This document shows, piece by piece, positions 54,996 to 63,937 of a stretch of DNA of 64,000 nucleotides (position 1 is the first letter of the stretch; the number at the start of each line of letters is the position of its first letter). Source of the DNA: Hyphomicrobium_A sp963724945 (GTDB taxonomy: Bacteria; Pseudomonadota; Alphaproteobacteria; Rhizobiales; Hyphomicrobiaceae); contig CAVRWL010000003.1 of NCBI GenBank assembly GCA_963724945.1, positions 248,001 through 312,000 of the forward strand. Reading direction: 5' to 3'. A model generated the notes under the pieces. The model did no database searches. It saw only the letters and a program-made list of their open reading frames with translations, and was not told the origin of the DNA. Position numbers and translations under genes: made by a program.

Positions 54996-55562
54996 CTACT
55001 GCGTGCGCCGCTCCACGCTCTCTGCGTCGAGCGAGTAGCCCGCGTCAGCAAGGCCCGTGAACGCCGTCTCGGTCTTGATCGTGCCCGTCACCGTTACCGC
55101 ATCGAACGTATTGGCAAGCTCGAAGCCCTTCTCGGATTTGACATAGACGATCTGGTTGGCCGGGGGCGGGGGCACATGGATGCACGCGCCGACGAAGGGA
55201 ACGAGTAGGAACTCCTTGACCGTCGTCGATTCGAAGTCGAGCGGCACCACGTAACCGCCGATGCGCACGCGCTTGCCATTGAGCGAGGAAACCACCTGCG
55301 GCGGGAGCTCGCTGCCCGGCTGGCGGCGCTTGATCGACATAAAGGCGCCCTCGGGCAGCGGCGGAGGAGGAGGCCCGCCGTCGCTGCTGGTCGTCGATCC
55401 GGAGAAGAACGTCTTGGGCTGCAAGGGAGAAGGGATCTGTTGCGCCGGCGGCATGAGCTGCGCCCATTTGAGCTCGAGCGGCGCGTCGGCCGACCGCGCT
55501 CCCAAATGCAGGGAAAACGACGTGATCAGCGCGACGGCAACGCGCATTAGAGCTTTTCTCAT
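54996..55562 (-). CDS. DUF3299 exported protein of the zinc operon
   Basis: A 188-residue exported protein: signal peptide (MRKALMRVAVALITSFSLHLGARSA), a Pro/Ser-rich linker, then the DUF3299 domain with VRIGGYVVPLDFESTTVKEFLLVPFVGACIHVPPPPANQIVYV and a following beta segment. Proteins of this family accompany ZrgA-type zinc-uptake ABC systems. The ATG at 55562 opens the signal peptide; an ATG four codons upstream is also in frame. It starts 13 bases after the permease stop, so it is the last gene of the operon. Confidence 0.85.
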   Translation of the reverse strand: MRKALMRVAVALITSFSLHLGARSADAPLELKWAQLMPPAQQIPSPLQPKTFFSGSTTSSDGGPPPPPLPEGAFMSIKRRQPGSELPPQVVSSLNGKRVRIGGYVVPLDFESTTVKEFLLVPFVGACIHVPPPPANQIVYVKSEKGFELANTFDAVTVTGTIKTETAFTGLADAGYSLDAESVERRTQ

Positions 55563-55575
55563 TCCTCTCTCCATC

Positions 55576-56836
55576 TCAGGTGCGCACGGTCATGCCGTCC
55601 GCCAAGGACAATCGATAGGCACGCATGGCCGGCAACAGCCCGGCCAGGAAGCCCGCGACGACGATCGTGCCGAGCGTCAGCCACTCGCGCTGCGTCGGCG
55701 GGTCGAGCGCCAATTGCAGTCCGTAGGCGCTGTCGACGTAGGGCCGCAGCAGGACCAAGGCGACGTAGAGCAGCAGCACGCCCATGAGCACGCCCATGAG
55801 CGTCAGCAGGCCTGCCTCGGTTGCAAGCAAGCCGAGGACCGTCGCCGGGCGCGCGCCGACCGAGCGCAGGATCGCCATCTCGCGCCGGCGCTCGTTGAGC
55901 GTCGTGAGGATCATCGTCACCATGCCGAGCAGCGCGGTCGCCACCACCATGGCGGACACGACCGACAGCGCCGTTTCCGCCGTGCCGACGAGCTCCCACA
56001 GCTCCTGCAGCGCGGCCCCGGGGATGATCGCCGAGAGCGGCTCCTCCGGGTAGTTGTTGATCCAGCGCTGCAGCTTGAAGGTGGCGAGCTTGGACTTGAG
56101 CCCGATCATCGCCGCGGTGATGGCCTTGGGCGAGAGGTCCATCTTGCGAACCTCCTCTGCCGACACGCTCTGGCCCGGCATGCGGGACGCCGTTCTTCCA
56201 GTCGATGTGGATCGCCTCGATGGCCTCGAGGCTCACGTGCACGGTGCGGTCGACGGGCGTTCCGGTCTTGGCGAGGATGCCGGAGACGCGGAACGGCTTG
56301 TCGGCGTGCTCGATGAACGAAACATTGCCGACCCCGTGCGCGACGACGATCTTGTCGCCGACTTGATAGCCGAGCGTCTCGGCCACGTCGGCGCCGATCA
56401 CGGCGTCGAACAGATCCTCGAACGGCGCGCCTGCGGCGAAGGCGAGCCCGTGCCCGTGCCGGTATTTGTAGTGCTTGAAATAGTCGAGCGTCGTGCCCAG
56501 CACGCGGAAGCCATGATGGCTGTCGCCGAGCGATAACGGCACGATCCAGTCGACCTCGGGCCGCTTGGCGATGTCCTGGTAGCTCTTCCACGTGATGTTG
56601 TTCGTCGCATTGCCGATGCGGAACACCGAATAAAGCAGGAGCTGGATCGCGCCGCTCCTCGCGCCCACGATCAGGTCGGTGCCCGAGATCGTGTCGGCGA
56701 AGCTCTGGCGCGCGCCCGTGCGCACCTTCTCGACGCCCAACAGCAGCATGACGCAGAACGCGATCGCCAGCACCGTGAGCGAGGCGGTCAGCGCCCGGTT
56801 GCGCAGGGACTGCAGCGCGAGGCGGGGAACGATCAT
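55576..56836 (-). CDS. ABC transporter permease (FtsX/MacB-type), one frameshift
   Basis: About 420 residues. An N-terminal membrane segment (RALTASLTVLAIAFCVMLLLG) is followed by a large periplasmic domain (SFADTISGTDLIVGARSGAIQLLLYSVFRIGN, GDSHHGFRVLGTTLDYFKHYKY) and three C-terminal membrane segments (SVVSAMVVATALLGMVTMILTTL, GLLTLMGVLMGVLLLYVALVLL, LTLGTIVVAGFLAGLLPAMRAY) of the FtsX type. The frame breaks near 56185: 'HIDWKNGV' continues as 'MPGQSVSAEEVRKMDL' in another frame. The start ATG at 56836 overlaps the stop of the ATPase gene (ATGA), showing tight coupling. It belongs to the ZrgA-linked operon. Confidence 0.85.
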
Positions 56837-57571
56837 GCCGCAGCCCTCCGTTCCGAGACGGCGATCTCCTCGAGCCGCAGCACGCGGTCGAAGCGCTTGC
56901 CCAGCTCCTCCTCGTGGCTGACCATGATGAGGCTTGCGTCCGCGGCGCGCGATCTCGGCGAAGAGCAGATCGAGGAACGCCAGCTGACGGTCGCGGTCGA
57001 GCGCTGATGTCGGCTCGTCGGCGACGATCAGCTCAGGGCCGCCGATGAGCGCGCGCGCCGCGGCCACGCGCTGCTGCTGGCCGACGCTCAAGCTCGCGGT
57101 CGACAGGCCGTCGAGCTCCTGCAAGTCGAGGCCGAGGCTCGTGAGCAGCCGCAGCGCCTCGGCGTCCGCGCCGCCGCTTCGGCGGGCACGCTCGCCCGCT
57201 TCTTGGCGAAGCTCAATGGCAGGAGCACGTTGTCGAGGATCGAGCCGTAGGGGAGCAAGTTGAACATCTGGAAGATGATGCCGAAGTGCTCGGAACGGAA
57301 ATGATCGCGGCCTGAGCTCGATAAGCGCGCGGTGTCGGTGCCGAGGACATCGAGCTCGCCTCGCCTGCGGCGTGACGATGCCGCACAGGAGGCTCAGGAA
57401 CGTCGACTTGCCGGCTCCGGAGGGGCCGACCAGCAGCACGCGCTCGCGCGCGCGCAGGCCAAAGTCGTCGACGGACAGCGAGAAAGCTCGTCTCCCCCGC
57501 CAGCTGAAGCGGACACCCGACATCCTCACGATGTCGGGCGCCGCCGTCTCGGATACGGCGCGCTGCATCAC
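56833..57571 (-). CDS. ABC transporter ATPase (LolD/MacB-type), three frame breaks
   Basis: About 235 residues, the ATPase of the zinc-linked ABC system. Walker A GPSGAGKST (residues 49-57), signature LSVGQQQRVAAARALIGG and Walker B LIVADEPTSALD lie in one frame. The Q-loop region (DVLGTDTARLSSSGRDHF ... FGIIFQMFNLLPYGSILDNVLLPLSFA) lies in another, between breaks near 57365 and 57185, and the C-terminal ADASLIMVSHEEELGKRFDRVLRLEEI part in a third after about 56945. All three parts are highly conserved, so indel errors are likely. Its start overlaps the ZrgA stop codon. Confidence 0.82.
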
Positions 57572-58134
57572 ATCACGCCGGCAAGGTCGAGCTCGGGCTT
57601 GTCCCGGCTCACCTCGTAGGAGGTCTGCGCCTTGGCGGTCACGATGTTGACGGTCAGATCGTGCGCCCCGGCGAACATCTTAAAGTAGTCGAACGCGATC
57701 GATGTGAGGTTCGTGGGCTCCTTGCAGTCGAGCGCGTAGGTCACGTGGAACTGGTTGTGGCCGGCATGCTCATCGTGGTCCTCGTCGCCGTCGTGATGAT
57801 GCTCGGGCTCGATCGCGACCTTGGCGTCGGCGACGCTGCATCCCGCCGCCTGCGGCAGCTTGAACACCTCGAGCGGCTTGTTGAGCTGATCCATGGCCTT
57901 CTGGACCACGTCCTTCTGGGCGTCGGTGGTGGCGGCGTGCTCGAAGCCGACGATGTCCATGCCGGGTACCACGAGCTCCATGGAAACGCGCTTGTTCTCG
58001 ACCGCGATGTCGAGATCGCCGTGGCCGTGCACGTGCGGGCCGAGCTGGCGATGCTCTCCTTCGGCGTGCGCTAATCCGGGCGCAGTCGCGATGACCGCGA
58101 GCGCGGCAAAAGCTGTGACAAGAGTGATGCGCAT
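57568..58134 (-). CDS. zrgA: Zinc-uptake protein ZrgA (DUF2796)
   Basis: A 188-residue periplasmic protein: signal peptide (MRITLVTAFAALAVIATAPGLAHA), a His-rich start (GEHRQLGPHVHGHGDLDIAVE), GMDIVGFEHAATTDAQKDVV and a central metal-binding loop EPEHHHDGDEDHDEHAGHNQFH. This matches ZrgA/DUF2796, which in Vibrio is part of the zinc-responsive ZrgABCDE uptake system. It is the periplasmic component here, followed directly by the ATPase. The gene order DUF2946, ZrgA, ATPase, permease, DUF3299 is conserved in proteobacteria. No clear Zur box was recognised. Confidence 0.9.
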   Translation of the reverse strand: MRITLVTAFAALAVIATAPGLAHAEGEHRQLGPHVHGHGDLDIAVENKRVSMELVVPGMDIVGFEHAATTDAQKDVVQKAMDQLNKPLEVFKLPQAAGCSVADAKVAIEPEHHHDGDEDHDEHAGHNQFHVTYALDCKEPTNLTSIAFDYFKMFAGAHDLTVNIVTAKAQTSYEVSRDKPELDLAGVM

Positions 58135-58284
58135 GACGTTCTCCTAATGGGTGGCGAGCAGGCCGGCGCCGGTCGGCGGCGCGGCTTGCGCGAAATGACG
58201 ATGCTGCGTTGTGCGATTGCGCGCGCTGTTACGCGCGGACGCGACGCCCAGCGGCAAGCTGCGCGCCGTGACGAGCGCTGCCAG

Positions 58285-58674
58285 CTAGGCCGCGATGAAG
58301 AGAGGGGGAGCGCGCGCCTGGAAATGAACGGTCTCCCCACCGGTGCGGAGGGCCGCGATACGCGTCGGGGGTGCGGGCACGAACTGCTGGCGGGGCACGA
58401 TCGGCGGCGGCGGCGCTTGAAACACAGCGGTGCCGGCCGCGGCGATCGACCAGCAGAGGGGACAATTTGAATCGTCGTGCCGGCTCGGCGCGGGGCACGG
58501 CCGCGCGGCGCTCGTCTGGCACATGCCGAAGGTGAGCGCACGCGCAGCCAGGGTGCCGACATGCGCCGGGATCGGATTGTGCGCGTGCGTCTCGGCAAGC
58601 GCCAGCACCACCTGCATCGCGAGGGCGAACAGTGTGAAGAGGCCGAGCGTGTGGCGATGTCGAAAGACCCGCAT
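58285..58674 (-). CDS. DUF2946-type exported protein
   Basis: A 129-residue protein with an N-terminal hydrophobic segment (HTLGLFTLFALAMQVVLALAETHA) and a His/Cys-containing middle: RHDDSNCPLCWSIAAAG, with a CPLC pair typical of DUF2946, followed by a Pro/Ala-rich tail. The ATG at 58674 has GGAGAG upstream; an in-frame ATG at 58749 adds 25 residues. DUF2946 proteins often sit next to metal-uptake genes, here 150 bases before ZrgA. A metal-related periplasmic role is inferred. Confidence 0.7.
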   Translation of the reverse strand: MRVFRHRHTLGLFTLFALAMQVVLALAETHAHNPIPAHVGTLAARALTFGMCQTSAARPCPAPSRHDDSNCPLCWSIAAAGTAVFQAPPPPIVPRQQFVPAPPTRIAALRTGGETVHFQARAPPLFIAA

Positions 58675-58764
58675 GCGCTCTCCGGTGGCGACGGCGCACG
58701 ATAACGCCACAAATGGGGCAAGCGAAAGACGTCGCATTGCCCCATGCACGGGCTTTCCCAGCCG

Positions 58765-59235
58765 CTAGTGCAAAGCCTTAACGAAATCCGCGACCTTCTG
58801 GCGGTAGGCGCCCGAGCGCATGTCACGCTCGGTCACGATCAGCGTCGCGACGGGCTCCTTGCCGCAGAGCTGCGCGACTTGGGCCATCGCCCGCTCGCCA
58901 TTGGCGCCGCCCTCGGTGCAAAAGAGCGCGATGCGCTGCAAACTGCCGCGCTCCTGCGCGATGTAGGCCCGCATCGGCGAGGCCATGCGTCCCGCCCACA
59001 CCGGCGTGCCCAGCACGACGAGGTCGTAAGCGGCGGCATTCGTCTTAGGCGAAGCGATAGGAGCCGGCTTTGACCGCAAGGCCTCCCAGATAGAGCCGAG
59101 ATAGCCGAGCCATCCGGTTCTCTGCCCCAGCTCGTGGATTGGCTCGATGTCGGCGCCCAATGCCGCCGCGATCGCCTCGGCGATCTGCCGCGTGTGCCCC
59201 GTCCACGAATAATAGACGACAAGAGCTCTGCCCAT
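58765..59235 (-). CDS. Flavodoxin family protein
   Basis: A 156-residue flavodoxin-fold protein: FMN phosphate loop YYSWTGHTRQIAEAIA (residues about 9-24), LVVLGTPVWAGRMASPMRAYI and LFCTEGGANGERAM. Such proteins are electron carriers or small FMN reductases. It has no neighbours that define a partner. The start at 59235 fits the family (MGRALVVYYSWTG). Confidence 0.88.
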   Translation of the reverse strand: MGRALVVYYSWTGHTRQIAEAIAAALGADIEPIHELGQRTGWLGYLGSIWEALRSKPAPIASPKTNAAAYDLVVLGTPVWAGRMASPMRAYIAQERGSLQRIALFCTEGGANGERAMAQVAQLCGKEPVATLIVTERDMRSGAYRQKVADFVKALH

Positions 59236-59309
59236 GTCGGCAGACTACAGAATGCGCCGACCGCTAGCGTTGATCCTCATCAAGCGGGCGAGGTGACGAG
59301 CGGACGATC

Positions 59310-59945
59310 TCACTTCAGGCTGGTGACCTTGAGATCGGAGAAGGCGTAGGCGTCCGGCGCAGGGCCGGACAGCGTTTGCAGTCCGATGGCGCTCGCCCTG
59401 CTCGGAGGCTGGGCGTGAAAACTGATCACCTGCTTGCCGTTGATCTCCGCCGTCACCGTGTTGCCTTCCAGCTTCACCCGCACGGCGTTGGGCTGGTTAG
59501 GCCCTTGCTTCAAAGCGTCCGCGGGTGTCCAGGCGATGGGATCGTTGACCCATTGGCCGGCGACCCGGCGCGAGACCTTGAAGGACCCGTTCGGCGAGGT
59601 GAGGAAGACGTAAAAATTCTGGTTGTCGGCGACCCAGAACATCAGGCCGGCATAGGTCTTCGTCGGGTCCGATACCTTGTCGACGAGCGTGACGGTGTAG
59701 CAAATGTCGGCATCCTCGAAGACGAACCCCGTGTTCCAGGCCCAATAGTCATTATTCAGCGGAGCGGTCATGATCGCCTTGCCGCCTGCGATCTTGAACT
59801 TGTCGGATTGGGGTCCCCACGTGGGATCGGCGGTGGTGAATTTATCCTCGAATAATACCTTGCTGCCCTGGCAGGCGTCGGCCGCGCTGCAGCCGATTGC
59901 AAGCGCCAAGCCGGCAATCACGACCCGCGCAATACTCCTGGTCAT
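59310..59945 (-). CDS. Exported LamG/DUF1080-like protein
   Basis: A 211-residue exported protein: signal peptide (MTRSIARVVIAGLALAIGCSAADA) and a single beta-sandwich domain with VLFEDKFTTADPTWGPQSDKFKIAGGKAIM, YAGLMFWVADNQNFYVFLTSPNGSFKVSR and NAVRVKLEGNTVTAEINGKQVISF. The pattern is that of concanavalin-like/DUF1080 domains, which bind or cleave glycans; the exact role is unknown. The ATG at 59945 opens the signal peptide; an ATG 11 codons upstream is also in frame. Confidence 0.8.
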   Translation of the reverse strand: MTRSIARVVIAGLALAIGCSAADACQGSKVLFEDKFTTADPTWGPQSDKFKIAGGKAIMTAPLNNDYWAWNTGFVFEDADICYTVTLVDKVSDPTKTYAGLMFWVADNQNFYVFLTSPNGSFKVSRRVAGQWVNDPIAWTPADALKQGPNQPNAVRVKLEGNTVTAEINGKQVISFHAQPPSRASAIGLQTLSGPAPDAYAFSDLKVTSLK

Positions 59946-60161
59946 GGATAGCGTCTCTCCCCGAGAATGACCGTGCACGCAGCAAGTCTTAGCCTGTCCT
60001 CATTTCGGGGAAAAGCCCGCGCGTAGAGTCCCTGCCTCTTTGGTTATCCGGATAGCATGCCGCAGTGCGGCGAGAGGTGAAGGGCCGCGACGCAAAGGCG
60101 CCGCCGAGGGTATTCGGCGGCGCCAGCCTTCTCGCCTCTTTGCGAGGCGTCTCCTTGCGCG

Positions 60162-60524
60162 TTATGCGGTCGCCCGTTCGATGTGCCGGGTCAAAAGCGC
60201 GTCGACGACGTAGGCTTTCACCCCGGTTCCGAGCCGCTGCAGGCTGACCTCGGCACCGTTGGCAAAGCGCACGCCGTCCTGAAACAGGCTGGTCTCGAGC
60301 CGGGTGAACGTCACGGGCTCGCTCGCCTGCACGCCCAGGGCTTCTTGCACCGCTTGCGGAATGGCGTCGAGGTTGAGCTTCGTGTCGTAGGCGAGGCAGA
60401 TGGCCGTCACCGTATCGCCGTCGGCAATGAACCCTACCGTGCCGCTCGGAAACCGGTGCGTCTTGTAGTGCTCGCCCTGCCGCGCGGGGCGCGTGCGATA
60501 GGCTTCCAACGAGTAGTCACACAT
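60162..60524 (-). CDS. Conserved hypothetical protein
   Basis: A 120-residue soluble protein beginning MCDYSLEAYRTRPARQGEHYKTHRFPSGTVGF, a start shared by a conserved bacterial family of unknown function. The second half is beta-rich (VTFTRLETSLFQDGVRFANGAEVSLQRLGTGVKAYVVDALL). No signal peptide or membrane segment. It is isolated, with about 215 bases without genes on each side. Confidence 0.75.
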   Translation of the reverse strand: MCDYSLEAYRTRPARQGEHYKTHRFPSGTVGFIADGDTVTAICLAYDTKLNLDAIPQAVQEALGVQASEPVTFTRLETSLFQDGVRFANGAEVSLQRLGTGVKAYVVDALLTRHIERATA

Positions 60525-60739
60525 GGTTTCATCCTCGCTGTTTGGTCCTCGCTAACAATCGGCTAACTATCGGAGTCCCCAGCTGAATTCTCAAGTCTGA
60601 GGCTGATGCAACTGTGAACCTCCGCACTTCCGCGATCAACCGCTTTGCGCGCGTAGCTGGCACCCGCGTTATGCAATGGGCGCCGGGCTCGGCAGCCGCC
60701 GCAAGGCATTGCTGACGTTGAGGGTGCTAGCTTGCCCGC

Positions 60740-62467
60740 ATGATCCGCTTCCGCCGTCTGTTCGAGCTGACGTCCGACGTCGAGAGAAGTCGCTTTGCCC
60801 AGGCGGCCGAGCTTTTTCGGGCGGCGTTTCCGCACGAGGCCGATGCGATCGACCGCATCGCCCACATGCTGCTCAACCGGCAGACGATCGGCTTCGATCC
60901 GATTTTCCTGTTGTCGACCGACGCCCGCGACCGCATCACGGGCCTCGCCTTCGTCTACTACTTCTCCGATCTCAACTACGGCTACCTGCAGTACCTAGCC
61001 AGCGACCCAAGGAAGCCGGCGCGCGGCATCGGCGTGGCTCTCTACGAGGCGCTGCGCGAGCTCCTGGCCGCACGCGGGGCGCGCGGACTCTTTCTCGACG
61101 TGCCGCCAACCGATGCGGCCAAGCTCAAGGACCCGTCGCGACTTGCCACCAATCGCAAGCGCATGCGCTTCTACGCCCGCTACGATGTGCGCAAGGTCGT
61201 CGGCACGCTGTGGGATGTGGAGGCCAACCCGCGCAACGAAGGCTACCTGACGTCTCTGCTCTACGACCCCCTGGGACGCCGCCCGTATCTGCCGCAGCGC
61301 GACGCCCGCCGCGTCGTGCGGCGCATCCTCGTCGAGCAGTACGCCTACGACGGGGACGATCCCTTCGTCAGCCGCATCGTGCGCTCGTTCGTCGACCAGC
61401 CCGTGCGGCTCGAGGCGCTGAGCCCGCAGCCCGAGCGTGCCTCACCGACCAAGGGCAAGTACCTGCGCCCGATCAACATGGTCGTGTCGGAGCGCCATAC
61501 CATCCATCACCTGCGCGAGAAGGGCTACGTCGAGCGCCCCGTGCGCGTGACCGCCATCCTCAAGGGGCTCGAGGGGCTGCCGATCGAGCGCGTCCCCACC
61601 CGGCATTTCGGCGAGGAGCACCTGACGGCGGTGCACACGCCGGCGCTCGTCAACTATCTCAAAGCGATGAGCCAGCGCCTCGACGCCAAGGCCCTCATCT
61701 ACCCGGAAGTGTTCCCGATCCGCCGCCCGGACCGCGTCCCGCGCGCGCTCGAGGATCGCGCCGGCTATTTCTGCGCCGACACCTTCACGCCGCTGACCCA
61801 GACCTGCTTCATCGCCGCGCGCGACGCCGCCAATGTCGCGCTGACGGGGGCCGGCCTGCTCCTCAAGGGCGAGCGCTTCGCCTACGCGCTGTGCCGTCCT
61901 CCGGGTCATCACGCCGAGCGGCGCATCTACGGCGGGTTTTGCTTTTTCAACAATTCCGCCATTGCTGCGCACCACCTGTCGCGCCAGGGCAAGGTCGCGC
62001 TTCTCGACATCGACTATCACCACGGCAACGGCGGCCAGGACATCTTCTATGCTCGTGCCGACGTGCTGACCGTGTCGATCCACGGCCACCCGAGCCACGC
62101 CTACCCGAACTTCTCCGGCTACTCAGATGAGCGCGGCGAAGGAGCAGGCCTCGGCTTCAACCAGAATTTTCCCCTCGAGCCGCCGGTCGATGACGAGCGC
62201 TACCTGAGCGTCCTGGAGAGGGCGCTCAACGTGGTGCGCACATTCGCGCCCCGCTACCTAGTGCTCTCCCTCGGCTTCGACATCATGCGCGGCGATCCGA
62301 CCGGCGCGTTCGCCGTGACGGCGCAGGGCATGCAGCGGATCGGCCGGCGCATCGGACGCATGGGGCTGCAGACCCTTATCGTGCAGGAAGGCGGCTACTC
62401 GACCGGGAACCTGCGTGCCGGCGCGCACGCCTTCTTCACCGGCGTGGAAAACGCCTGGCACGGCTGA
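60740..62467 (+). CDS. GNAT acetyltransferase - histone deacetylase-like fusion
   Basis: A 575-residue protein. Residues about 1-190 form a GNAT-like domain (AAELFRAAFPHEADAIDRIA, ITGLAFVYYFSDLNYGYLQYLASDP, RGIGVALYEALRELLAARG acetyl-CoA loop). Residues about 245-575 form a class II histone deacetylase/acetylpolyamine amidohydrolase domain with R386-P-P-G-H-H391, GFCFFNNSAIAA, the zinc-site motif D423-I-D425-Y-H427-H428-GNG and LSLGFDIMRGDPTGAF. An acetyl-transfer and a deacetylation module in one chain suggests control of an acetylated small molecule or protein. The start ATG at 60740 lacks a strong SD. The frame is intact. Confidence 0.88.
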   Translation: MIRFRRLFELTSDVERSRFAQAAELFRAAFPHEADAIDRIAHMLLNRQTIGFDPIFLLSTDARDRITGLAFVYYFSDLNYGYLQYLASDPRKPARGIGVALYEALRELLAARGARGLFLDVPPTDAAKLKDPSRLATNRKRMRFYARYDVRKVVGTLWDVEANPRNEGYLTSLLYDPLGRRPYLPQRDARRVVRRILVEQYAYDGDDPFVSRIVRSFVDQPVRLEALSPQPERASPTKGKYLRPINMVVSERHTIHHLREKGYVERPVRVTAILKGLEGLPIERVPTRHFGEEHLTAVHTPALVNYLKAMSQRLDAKALIYPEVFPIRRPDRVPRALEDRAGYFCADTFTPLTQTCFIAARDAANVALTGAGLLLKGERFAYALCRPPGHHAERRIYGGFCFFNNSAIAAHHLSRQGKVALLDIDYHHGNGGQDIFYARADVLTVSIHGHPSHAYPNFSGYSDERGEGAGLGFNQNFPLEPPVDDERYLSVLERALNVVRTFAPRYLVLSLGFDIMRGDPTGAFAVTAQGMQRIGRRIGRMGLQTLIVQEGGYSTGNLRAGAHAFFTGVENAWHG

Positions 62468-62494
62468 GACTTCGCTTGGCGATGGCGGCCGTCG

Positions 62495-62794
62495 TCAATC
62501 ACGGCCGTCGGGGGATGGCTTGAGGGGCGCAGGCGGGTGGCTCGGAGGCCCATGCAGGTACGTCATCGACGCATACGCGCCGAGCCACGAGCCGATGGCG
62601 GCGAAGATCACGTAGACCCAGTTGTTGGTGTAGCTGATCACCGCGAACGAGGAGAGCAGGTACCAGACGCTGCTCCAGGTCGCGGCCGCGATCCGGCGCC
62701 TGGCGATGACGGAGGAGGTGAACAGCACATAGACGGCGTCGGTCGCGGCGGTGGCGGCGACGACGCCCGCGGCAATCCAGATATCGATGCCCAT
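62495..62794 (-). CDS. Small three-pass membrane protein
   Basis: A 99-residue protein with three hydrophobic segments (about 4-27, 41-60 and 62-82), a Pro-rich C-terminal tail (HGPPSHPPAPLKPSPDGRD) and SYTNNWVYVIFAAIGSWLGAYASM. No family is recognised. It is convergent with the deacetylase fusion gene. Confidence 0.65.
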   Translation of the reverse strand: MGIDIWIAAGVVAATAATDAVYVLFTSSVIARRRIAAATWSSVWYLLSSFAVISYTNNWVYVIFAAIGSWLGAYASMTYLHGPPSHPPAPLKPSPDGRD

Positions 62795-62869
62795 GAGTGG
62801 AGCCTGTCGAAAGCTACTTTCGCTTGCGACGGTAGCCCTGCGACCCTTAAGGAAGCGCTTGAGGCGGCG

Positions 62870-63937
62870 TCACTTGAAGTGTTTCGACAGCTTCAGGCCC
62901 TGCGCTTGGTAGTGCGAGGCGAGATCGCGTCCGTAGACGAGCTTGGGCGTCTCGGTCAGCCGCTCATAGACGAGGCGCCCGATCGTCTGCCCGTCCTCCA
63001 GGATGAACGGCACCTTGTGCGAGCGCACCTCGAGCACCGCCTTCGCCCCCTCCCCGCCCGCCGCCGCATGCCCGAAGCCCGGATCGAAGAAGCCGGCGTA
63101 ATGCACGCGGAACTCGCCGACGAGGGGATTGAACGGCACCATCTCGGCGGCCTGCGTCGGCGGCACGTGCACGGCCTCCTTGGAGGCGAGGATGTAGAAC
63201 TGGTCCGGGTCGAGGATCAGCCGCTTCTTGTCGCGCACGGTGATCGGCTCCCAGTAGTCGAGGATGGGGTAGCCGCCCACGACGTCGACGTCGATGAGGC
63301 CGGTGTGTCGCTTGCCGCGATAGCCGACGAGGCCATGCTTATCGCCGGTGAGATCGACGGAAACCGCCACCTCGTCGATGATCTCGGCCTCGCCGCCGCC
63401 GCCCGCGCGGAAACGGATCTGCGATAGCCGCGAGCCCTTGCGCACGACGATGGGGAACGTCTGCGGGCAGATCTCGGCAAAGAGCGGCCCCGCATAGCCG
63501 GCCGGGATCTGGTCGAAGGCAGAGACACCGTCGGCGATGACGCGCGTGAACACATCGAGGCGCCCCGTCGAGCTCTTGGGATTGGTGGCGGCCGAGAGAT
63601 CGTCGGGAAGCGCGAGGCTCTCAAGAAGCGGCGCCACGTAGACGCACCCCGTCTCCAGGACCGCGCCTTGCGACAGGCTGATTGCGTGCAGCTGCAGGTC
63701 ATCGAGCTTGGCGCCGACCGTCTCGCCGCGGCCCGGCAGGAAGCTTGCGCGCACGCGATATGCGACCGTGCCGAGGCGCAGATCGAGGCTCGCCGGCTGC
63801 AGCTGCGTCTTAACGAGCGGCTCGGCTATGCGGACCTCGGCGCCCGCGATCAGCGCCTCGATCGCCTGCGACGGCATGATGCCGGTATGCGTTCTTTTCG
63901 CTGGTGCTTTCGCGGTCTTCACTTGCGGCTTTGCCAT
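62870..63937 (-). CDS. dcd: 2'-deoxycytidine 5'-triphosphate deaminase, two-domain form
   Basis: Converts dCTP to dUTP for thymidylate synthesis. 355 residues, roughly twice the length of E. coli Dcd, with two Dcd-like beta-barrel halves: LVKTQLQPASLDLRLGTVAYRVRASFLPG with NPKSSTGRLDVFTRVI in the first, and VDVVGGYPILDYWEPITV, FNPLVGEFRVHYAGFFDPGFGHAAAGGEGA and GQTIGRLVYERL in the second. The long tandem form is usual in rhizobia and relatives. The final 25 residues (YGRDLASHYQAQGLKLSKHFK) match the family. The start at 63937 fits the family's MAKP opening. Confidence 0.9.
   Translation of the reverse strand: MAKPQVKTAKAPAKRTHTGIMPSQAIEALIAGAEVRIAEPLVKTQLQPASLDLRLGTVAYRVRASFLPGRGETVGAKLDDLQLHAISLSQGAVLETGCVYVAPLLESLALPDDLSAATNPKSSTGRLDVFTRVIADGVSAFDQIPAGYAGPLFAEICPQTFPIVVRKGSRLSQIRFRAGGGGEAEIIDEVAVSVDLTGDKHGLVGYRGKRHTGLIDVDVVGGYPILDYWEPITVRDKKRLILDPDQFYILASKEAVHVPPTQAAEMVPFNPLVGEFRVHYAGFFDPGFGHAAAGGEGAKAVLEVRSHKVPFILEDGQTIGRLVYERLTETPKLVYGRDLASHYQAQGLKLSKHFK

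Noticed and set aside
58140..58284. Search for a Zur box between the DUF2946 and ZrgA genes
   Set aside because: No convincing inverted repeat of the Zur type was found.
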